The notes under the pieces: model-generated
Databases searched by the model: none
What the model saw: only the letters and a program-made list of their open reading frames with translations
Told to the model about the DNA's origin: nothing
Translations under genes and position numbers: made by a program
Origin: Thermoplasmatota archaeon
GTDB taxonomy: Archaea; Thermoplasmatota; Thermoplasmata; Thermoplasmatales; Thermoplasmataceae
Length of the DNA: 5,994 nucleotides
Assembly (NCBI GenBank): GCA_023379345.1
Contig: JAMCUV010000025.1
Span: 1 to 5,994 of the forward strand
Direction of reading: 5' to 3'
Part shown: in pieces, positions 1 to 4,851 of the stretch
How the letters are laid out: every line of letters begins with the position of its first letter
Position numbering within the stretch: the first letter of the stretch is position 1

Positions 1-2
1 GG

Positions 3-587
3 AAGACATGGGTCAGCAAGGACCCGGTTATTGACTTTGAAAAATTTGATCACTATTTCCTCTCCTCGGCCGTACTGTCTCCAACAAACCTTGTGCTGAC
101 CTTCGCAAACGATGAGACAGATTCCGCTTATACGTTCCACTCCTCGGTCTCGGAGGATTCTCATTTCCTCGAGATTGAGTACCGGGACCAGATGCAGACC
201 GTAAACATCACGTCTCAGCCTGCAATGAACAGCGCGGTGAACAGGGGTGTTCTCATTTCACTCATAAGCCAGATCCGGGTGGCAATGCTGTATCTCAGGG
301 AGCATAAATTGCGACTCAGCCGCCTTGTCCTCAGGGAAATAGATATAATGGCCACAATGAAGGTCACAGACCTTTTCTACACGATTCTGGAGATTCTGTC
401 GCCGCTCATCACACAGGAGGTCACCGCCGCCCTGAGTTCCAGTCAGGAAGTGGATGAACCAGAACAGGGAGGAATAACACGCAATTTCATATATCAGAGA
501 TTATCGTTGCTGGGCGACCGGTCCAACACGGTAGCTTCACTCATGGGGATACCAGGTTTCATGGACACAATGTCAAAAAGCCAGTGA
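3..587 (+). CDS. Hypothetical protein, C-terminal part (5' end outside window)
   Basis: The frame is open from the left edge to a TGA at 585-587, giving about 194 visible codons. No in-frame ATG occurs before position 192. The GTG at 93 has no convincing ribosome binding site, and the coding-like sequence upstream of it (DPVIDFEKFDHYF) argues that the true start lies left of the window. The first 70 or so visible residues are polar, rich in Ser, Thr and Asp, and look beta-strand-like. A middle part with ISLISQIRVAMLYLREHKLRLSR-like character looks amphipathic and helical. The tail is again polar and ends in MSKSQ. I see no signal peptide, clear membrane span, cysteine cluster or nucleotide-binding motif. 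I do not recognise the family and assign no function. The gene converges on thiI, so it is not in the same transcription unit. Confidence that it is a real gene is high because the frame is long, open and without competing frames. Confidence 0.75.
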   Translation, partial: KTWVSKDPVIDFEKFDHYFLSSAVLSPTNLVLTFANDETDSAYTFHSSVSEDSHFLEIEYRDQMQTVNITSQPAMNSAVNRGVLISLISQIRVAMLYLREHKLRLSRLVLREIDIMATMKVTDLFYTILEILSPLITQEVTAALSSSQEVDEPEQGGITRNFIYQRLSLLGDRSNTVASLMGIPGFMDTMSKSQ

Positions 588-598
588 AAGAAAGAAGA
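586..598 (-). terminator. Pyrimidine-rich tract after thiI, possible archaeal terminator
   Basis: Read on the minus strand, this stretch is CTTCTTTCTTTC, beginning about 25 nt after the thiI stop codon. Archaeal transcription usually ends at U-rich tracts without needing a hairpin, so this is the best candidate for the thiI 3' end. The T run is interrupted by C and overlaps the last bases of the convergent gene, so the call is weak. Confidence 0.25.
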
Positions 599-623
599 TG
601 ACACCAACTCTGGTCCGCGCGCC

Positions 624-2075
624 TCAACTGGTATGCGACTTCCGGTTCTGCAAGGTTCTTTTCAGGGCTTCCGTATCCATGTAGTAGGCAACTGCACCCA
701 TCTTCCTGGCCTCACTTGCTGCATACGCGCTCTGAAGACCCTTCTGGCAGTAGAATACGAATGTCCTGCCTTTACCGAACCTGTCAACAATTTCCTTGAC
801 GTCCCCTATCCGCGCATGCACCGAACCTGGGTAGTGCCATTCATCAAACTTATCATGCCCCCTCAGGTCCACAACAACCGGATCAGATTCTATTTCCTTT
901 CCCTGGAGATCAATGTCGGGAATCCCGGAGGTGTACTGTTCAATTCCGCTTCCATTAATCACGGTGTCGCTTGACATTAGGTTCTCAACAAATGAAAACA
1001 TAGCCATGTCGTGTTCAACCTGCTGTGCAGTCACCCCCATTACGGAGTTTCTTGAGAAAAGGGAGCAGAACTCACCCTTGCTGGATTCCGGAAAGGTGCC
1101 TATCTTTCTTGCAAGATCAGTTATCTCATCCTTGTCCATGCCAGCCAGCGGCCTGTATACGGGAATGTCAATCCCACGGTTTATCACCATGAGGTTTTCA
1201 GGAGTCTGTGAGGAGACCTGCCCCAGTGATTCACCTGTCACTATGCCGTAGGCTCCCGTGGACATTGCAATTTTTTCCGCAACAGAATAGAGAATGCGCT
1301 TGAATGTGACGCTGGGGGCAATATAATCATCCCTGCCAGCCAATTCTGCAACAAGTGATGATCCATCCATTATGTGGATCACAGGATCAAATCCATGGGT
1401 CCACCTGGCAACAAGCCTCTTCATGACCGAAAGGAAATCAACGGTGTCCACGGGATGTGCAAGTGATACAAAAACAAATTCCAGTGGTGATCCACGTTTC
1501 ATGGCCATCCATGCCGCCACAGGTGAATCAATTCCGCCGGACACAAGTGCCACAAGCTTCCCTTCTGACCCTATGGGAAGACCACCGGGACCCGGGCGGG
1601 AACTGTTGAAAAAATATGCCCTGTTGTCACGTAACTCGATGTTTACTTCCAGATCAGGATGCTCCAGATCAACTCCCTCAGAGTATGGAAAAAGTGCGTC
1701 TCCCACAAGCAGATTCAGATTGACGGATGTGAAGTTCTGTCCTCCGGCCCTTCTTGTCCTCACAGCAAATTTTTTTCCGGAAAGGTACTGTGAGTATAGT
1801 TCCTTTGCCCTGCTCACAATTTCGGAAGGGCTTGAGAACACCATTTCAGTTACTTCCGAGAACGATTTCACGCCCATTGTGCGACTCAGGACGTCCATTA
1901 CCCTTTCAGGGTTTGAGTATCCGTCAAGGAAGAGCCTCCCCCGTTCCCACCTGAAACTGGCGTTTTCGCCTGCTGATAGGAGTCCCTGGATTATGTTTCC
2001 ACGAAGGCGGTTTTCCATCATCCTTCTTGCGTGGGACCCCTTGAGTCCTATCTCAGAGTATCTTACTATGATCAA
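624..2075 (-). CDS. thiI: tRNA 4-thiouridine sulfurtransferase ThiI with C-terminal rhodanese domain
   Basis: Cytosolic enzyme that adenylates U8 of tRNA and transfers sulfur to make 4-thiouridine; in many organisms it also supplies sulfur for the thiamin thiazole. The 483-residue protein opens with IIVRYSEIGLKG, typical of the N-terminal ferredoxin-like domain. A THUMP domain follows at about 60-160 (RTRRAGGQNFTSVNLN at 106-121). The PP-loop ATPase has SGGIDS at 179-184 and the family motifs GESLGQVSSQT (281-291) and PVYRPLAGMDKDEI (305-318). C337 in GEFCSLFS matches the conserved PP-loop-domain cysteine (E. coli C344). The rhodanese domain spans about 393-475, with the persulfide cysteine C443 in FYCQKG (E. 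coli C456). Both catalytic cysteines are present, so the protein looks fully functional. The start is TTG at 2075: an in-frame TAA at 2106-2108 limits extension to about 10 codons and no in-frame ATG lies between. Whether it serves tRNA, thiazole or both cannot be read from the sequence; no thiamin gene is visible. Confidence 0.95.
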   Translation of the reverse strand: MIIVRYSEIGLKGSHARRMMENRLRGNIIQGLLSAGENASFRWERGRLFLDGYSNPERVMDVLSRTMGVKSFSEVTEMVFSSPSEIVSRAKELYSQYLSGKKFAVRTRRAGGQNFTSVNLNLLVGDALFPYSEGVDLEHPDLEVNIELRDNRAYFFNSSRPGPGGLPIGSEGKLVALVSGGIDSPVAAWMAMKRGSPLEFVFVSLAHPVDTVDFLSVMKRLVARWTHGFDPVIHIMDGSSLVAELAGRDDYIAPSVTFKRILYSVAEKIAMSTGAYGIVTGESLGQVSSQTPENLMVINRGIDIPVYRPLAGMDKDEITDLARKIGTFPESSKGEFCSLFSRNSVMGVTAQQVEHDMAMFSFVENLMSSDTVINGSGIEQYTSGIPDIDLQGKEIESDPVVVDLRGHDKFDEWHYPGSVHARIGDVKEIVDRFGKGRTFVFYCQKGLQSAYAASEARKMGAVAYYMDTEALKRTLQNRKSHTS

Positions 2076-2097
2076 TATTTCCCCATGGGACAGAGGA

Positions 2098-2103
2098 ATA
2101 AAA
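2098..2103 (-). promoter_or_regulatory. Alternative thiI TATA-like box (leaderless option)
   Basis: On the minus strand this reads TTTTAT and is centred about 25 nt upstream of the TTG start, the spacing expected if the transcript starts at or next to the start codon. It is weaker in sequence than the box near 2154. No good ribosome binding site precedes the TTG (only GGGGAA three bases away), which makes a leaderless transcript conceivable. Confidence 0.3.
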
Positions 2104-2148
2104 CATTATGCGGAGCGCCGGAAAAAGGACCATGGCCGGAGGTGCGCA

Positions 2149-2158
2149 TACTTTATAC
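2149..2158 (-). promoter_or_regulatory. thiI TATA box candidate
   Basis: The minus strand reads GTATAAAGTA, a good archaeal TATA box, preceded by an A/T-rich ATTAAT segment that could serve as the TFB recognition element. With the usual distance of about 26 nt, transcription would begin near 2128 and leave a leader of about 50 nt before the TTG start of thiI. The leader is too short for a known thiamin riboswitch. Confidence 0.45.
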
Positions 2159-2211
2159 ATTAATCAATAGCATTCATGTTGAAAATCAGTATTATAATCC
2201 AGACAACAATA

Positions 2212-2228
2212 TTTTTAAACTTAAAATA
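2212..2228 (+). promoter_or_regulatory. Promoter of the VWA-FHA-phosphatase operon (TATA region)
   Basis: The stretch TTTTTAAACTTAAAATA lies in a strongly AT-rich intergenic segment. Its first core, TTTAAA at 2214-2219, is centred about 26 nt upstream of the ATG at 2243, matching the archaeal distance between TATA box and transcription start if the mRNA begins at or within a few bases of the start codon. The bases before the ATG (TCATATTATATT) contain no purine-rich ribosome binding site, which fits leaderless translation of this first operon gene. Confidence 0.6.
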
Positions 2229-2242
2229 TTTCATATTATATT

Positions 2243-3427
2243 ATGCTGAAGACTGTCATAAAAACCAGCAATTCCAGCTGTTTCGCTGATACGCTCACAA
2301 AGATATACTTCCAGATTGGCATAAGCGCAGTTGAAGGGGATAACGCTGGATCCGGGTCTGCCATTGCGATCATCGTAGACAGAAGCGGTTCCATGCAGGG
2401 CGAGAAGCTTGATGATGCAAGGGATGCTGCAAAGATGGTGCTTGATGTTCTGGGAGAAGCCAACGAACTTGCCCTATACTCCTTCGCCAGCAGGGTTGAG
2501 CGGATCGTGCCAATGGGGCCGGTTGATGACGTGGATAAAATTTCAAAGGAGATTGACAGGATCAGGGCATCCGGGGGGACAAGCCTCTACAGGGCACTTG
2601 AAACGGTATACGACGATGCCAGGAAGTTTTCTTCTGAAGGTGGGTCAGTCACGGCAATACTGCTCACTGACGGGCAGCCATCAGATGTGACCGACGTGGG
2701 CAGGTACGAGAAGCTTGCTGCCAGTGCATCGGAAATCGGCCTGAAAATAGTGAGCATCGGCATTGGAGATTACGATGAGACCATACTGAAGAAGATTTCC
2801 GACATCACAAACGGCGACTTCGTGAATGCCACTGACCGGAATCTGGTATCTGAGACATTCAGGAAGCATGCTAGGGAGGCCGCAACTGCAGGAGGCACAT
2901 CGGTTGCACTGAAAATAGTTCCAAGGGAATCCGGGTCGGTGAATGTCTTTGACCAGTCATTCACGCTGGATGACGGAATTGCAACCATAAACCTTGGTTC
3001 TGTGGGAGCAACGCCGGTGAATGTCACAGGCTCCGTGGACATCAAGGGTGGAACGGAGGGAAGCATTACCGCCCTTCAGGCCATGGTTTCTTACAGGGAC
3101 AATGATGGCAGCCCTAGGGAGGAAAAATTCCCGGTCACCCTGAACAGGACAAAGAATTCGGAGATGGTTGTGTCAGGCATCAACAAGGACCTTGTGAACG
3201 AGGCACGCCTGAAGATGCAGATGAACCAGGTTGAATACCTCATATCCCAGGGGGATTTTGACAATGCCACAAGAATCAACCGGCAGGCCATGGACGCGGC
3301 AAACGCAACAAGAAAGATTGAACTCATAGAGGCAACAAGGAAACTGGATCGGGTGCTTTCCTCCGGTTCAGGCGAGGTAGACAGAAAGGAAGCGTATAAC
3401 CAGACAACAAAAATAAAGAGGAATTGA
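2243..3427 (+). CDS. Cytosolic von Willebrand factor A (VWA) domain protein
   Basis: VWA domains bind partners through a divalent metal held by a MIDAS site and often scaffold multi-protein assemblies. In this 394-residue protein the domain spans about 40-215. MIDAS is complete: DRSGS at 46-50, T113 in GGTSLY and D143 in LLTDGQPSD. The stretch preceding MIDAS (IYFQIGISAVEGD, 21-33) resembles the beta-strand lead-in of YfbK/inter-alpha-inhibitor-like VWA proteins. Residues about 218-310 look like a beta-sandwich, and about 313-372 are polar and helical, with three ATR triplets (342, 355, 364). There is no signal peptide or membrane span, so it should act in the cytoplasm. It is the first gene of the rightward operon, with a leaderless-type start at ATG 2243, and its TGA lies one base before the FHA gene. 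Its natural partners may be the FHA protein and the phosphatase, but the exact role is unknown. Confidence 0.9.
   Translation: MLKTVIKTSNSSCFADTLTKIYFQIGISAVEGDNAGSGSAIAIIVDRSGSMQGEKLDDARDAAKMVLDVLGEANELALYSFASRVERIVPMGPVDDVDKISKEIDRIRASGGTSLYRALETVYDDARKFSSEGGSVTAILLTDGQPSDVTDVGRYEKLAASASEIGLKIVSIGIGDYDETILKKISDITNGDFVNATDRNLVSETFRKHAREAATAGGTSVALKIVPRESGSVNVFDQSFTLDDGIATINLGSVGATPVNVTGSVDIKGGTEGSITALQAMVSYRDNDGSPREEKFPVTLNRTKNSEMVVSGINKDLVNEARLKMQMNQVEYLISQGDFDNATRINRQAMDAANATRKIELIEATRKLDRVLSSGSGEVDRKEAYNQTTKIKRN
3418..3421 (+). promoter_or_regulatory. Ribosome binding site of the zinc ribbon-FHA gene
   Basis: GAGG lies 7 nt before the ATG at 3429 and inside the last codons of the VWA gene. 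It supports the ATG and suggests that translation of the two genes is coupled. Confidence 0.6.
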
Positions 3428-3428
3428 A

Positions 3429-3977
3429 ATGACATGGTTTTGCACTAAGTGTGGATCGCAGAATGAGGATTCGGAATCAGCATGCGTCGTATGTGGATCA
3501 GGCAGGATAAGCGAGATGGAATCACAGCAGGGAGTGATTGTTCAAGATCCTGGAAAGCAGCAGCCTGCGCCTGAATCTCCGCCCGCCCAGCAGGTGCCAC
3601 AGGCTCCCGTATCGGGACATGCCCAGGAGACGACCGAGGAGAGCTTCCTGGAGTTCCAGTTTGTCCAGAGTCCCATGGACAGCCTCATGGGGAAGAAGGT
3701 CAAGGTCAATTTTTCCGTGTTTCCTTCTGTATCTGTTGGACGATCTCCGGAAAATGTTATGCAGATCCCTGATGCCAGTGTGTCAAGGATGCATGCCAAG
3801 ATAATGCTTGATGGCGGTTTATATTACCTTGAGGACGTTGGCAGCAGCAACGGCACCTTCATTTACGATGGATCCAAGTTTGTGGAAGTGAAGGAGAAAA
3901 CAAAGATTCAGGAGAAATCCCTTGTGAAATTCGGAGAGGGAACCATAGTGAAGGTCACGTCCGTAAAGGCAGTCTGA
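3429..3977 (+). CDS. Zinc ribbon-FHA domain protein (phosphothreonine reader)
   Basis: The 182-residue protein has three parts. Residues 1-25 form a zinc ribbon with C5-X2-C8 and C19-X2-C22, separated by 10 residues (FCTKCG...CVVCGSG). Residues about 30-70 are a flexible linker rich in Pro and Gln. Residues about 80-178 are a forkhead-associated domain with its signature residues: G104-R105 (SVGRS), S119-R120-M-H122 (SRMHAK) and N141-G142-T143 (SSNGTF). R105, S119 and N141 match positions that contact phosphothreonine and its backbone in known FHA domains, so binding is probably intact. No kinase or other enzymatic domain is fused to it. It lies between the VWA and phosphatase genes (1-nt gap before; phosphatase start 1 or 10 nt after its stop), implying a shared complex or pathway. 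The ligand protein is unknown. The zinc ribbon may mediate protein contact rather than nucleic acid binding; this is not decided by the sequence. Confidence 0.93.
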   Translation: MTWFCTKCGSQNEDSESACVVCGSGRISEMESQQGVIVQDPGKQQPAPESPPAQQVPQAPVSGHAQETTEESFLEFQFVQSPMDSLMGKKVKVNFSVFPSVSVGRSPENVMQIPDASVSRMHAKIMLDGGLYYLEDVGSSNGTFIYDGSKFVEVKEKTKIQEKSLVKFGEGTIVKVTSVKAV

Positions 3978-3981
3978 GGTG
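3976..3981 (+). promoter_or_regulatory. Ribosome binding site that favours the TTG start of the phosphatase
   Basis: GAGGTG, a good match to the archaeal anti-Shine-Dalgarno complement, overlaps the FHA stop codon and stands 6 nt before TTG at 3988. The competing GTG start at 3979 is itself part of this motif and has only a weak purine stretch upstream, so the TTG is the better-supported start. Confidence 0.6.
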
Positions 3982-3987
3982 CGGACC

Positions 3988-4851
3988 TTGGATTTTCCAT
4001 ATCTCATAATACCGGAAATGATGGCGGATACACTGGACAGGTATGTGGAGAAACTGGGCCATCCCGTCCCGGTCAGGAAAATGGTTGTGGAAACTGGGGA
4101 AGCCACATTTGTGGGCGATACCCATGGTGCCCTTGACGTTTCATCATATGCCCTGGCAGTTTCCAGAAACAGTGCACTTGTATGCTTTGTGGGGGACCTG
4201 GTTGACAGGGGCAGGAACCAGCTCTACAATCTCCTGTTTGTTGTGGAATCAGCAATAATATCGGGACGGGTGGTTATTGTGCGTGGCAACCATGAGAGCA
4301 CGCTGACCAACGACTATTATGGCTTTTCGGATGAACTGAAAAATCTTGGGGTATTTGACCAGCTTTATCCTCATATTGTGAGGCTTTACGGAAGACTCCC
4401 GTATGCACTGCTGCTGAACAACTGCATCCTGGCGGTGCATGGAGGGATCGCCAGTGATCTCACATCGCTTAAGGACTGGGAATCGCTCCCCATGGACGAC
4501 CCTGAGCCCTCAAACTCTGGTGCTTTCCAGATACTCTGGAATGATCCCAGGGAATATGTTGATGGTTTTCTTCCAGGCACCAGGGGAGAAGGAACGTATC
4601 TTTTCGGACCGGACGCTTTCAGTGAGTTTGCTGATAAGAATGGAATCAAACTCCTCATCAGGGCACATGAGGTGAAGAAATCTGGCTATGAGTATATGTT
4701 CCAGGGCAAGCTTATATCAATTTTCTCGTCAAGGTATCACAAGGGAAAGGCCGCAATTCTGCGAATAGGCCTGGGAAATGACCACAAGCAGGAGATCATG
4801 ATTGTTCCCGATGAGGAGGGCTCAATCGCATGGCCAGCAGAACAGGCCTGA
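3988..4851 (+). CDS. PPP-family serine/threonine protein phosphatase
   Basis: A metallophosphoesterase of the PP1/PP2A/calcineurin (PPP) superfamily, expected to remove phosphate from Ser or Thr of proteins in the cytosol using two metal ions. Counting from TTG 3988 (287 residues), all family motifs are present: GDTHG at 43-47, GDLVDRG at 69-75, RGNHE at 99-103, HGG at 151-153, LWNDP at 183-187 and RAHE at 225-228, followed by IFSSRYH, which stands where eukaryotic PP1 has its FSAPNY segment. D44, H46, D72, N101, H151 and H227 are the expected metal and catalytic ligands. The length equals that of a bare catalytic core, with no regulatory extension. An alternative GTG start at 3979 would add three residues (MRT). 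The gene follows the FHA gene directly and overlaps the membrane protein gene by 22 nt. It could act on the phosphothreonine read by the FHA protein, but specificity (including tyrosine or a small-molecule phosphoester) is an inference. Confidence 0.92.
   Translation: MDFPYLIIPEMMADTLDRYVEKLGHPVPVRKMVVETGEATFVGDTHGALDVSSYALAVSRNSALVCFVGDLVDRGRNQLYNLLFVVESAIISGRVVIVRGNHESTLTNDYYGFSDELKNLGVFDQLYPHIVRLYGRLPYALLLNNCILAVHGGIASDLTSLKDWESLPMDDPEPSNSGAFQILWNDPREYVDGFLPGTRGEGTYLFGPDAFSEFADKNGIKLLIRAHEVKKSGYEYMFQGKLISIFSSRYHKGKAAILRIGLGNDHKQEIMIVPDEEGSIAWPAEQA
4813..4820 (+). promoter_or_regulatory. Ribosome binding site of the membrane protein gene
   Basis: GAGGAGGG, a strong Shine-Dalgarno match, ends 9 nt before ATG 4830 and is embedded in the last codons of the phosphatase gene. 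It fixes the start of the downstream gene and the 22-nt overlap. Confidence 0.7.

Noticed and set aside
913..1251. Plus-strand open frame opposite the C-terminal half of thiI
   Set aside because: It is antisense to conserved PP-loop and linker sequence of ThiI and has no recognisable domain or ribosome binding site.
2112..2147. GC-rich stretch with CCGG and GCGC repeats, CCATGG palindrome, possible hairpin or operator
   Set aside because: The complementary parts do not align into one continuous stem; only short palindromes of four to six bases are present, too little to call an operator or terminator.
2076..2160. Possible thiamin (TPP) riboswitch in the thiI leader
   Set aside because: The predicted leader is only about 50 nt, shorter than a TPP aptamer, and no CUGAGA-type conserved core is visible.
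1372..2163. Long plus-strand open frame (263 codons) opposite thiI
   Set aside because: It lies wholly antisense to a clearly recognised ThiI; its translation is Ser/Pro/Arg-rich and motif-free, as expected of a shadow frame.
2176..2289. Small plus-strand frame of 37 codons beginning MLKISIIIQ, with a TATA-like stretch upstream
   Set aside because: It sits in the AT-rich promoter, overlaps the start of the VWA gene out of frame, and its hydrophobic translation is what AT-rich DNA gives by chance.
2770..3066. Minus-strand open frame opposite the VWA gene
   Set aside because: It is antisense to the VWA domain and following beta-rich region, with no motif or start signal of its own.
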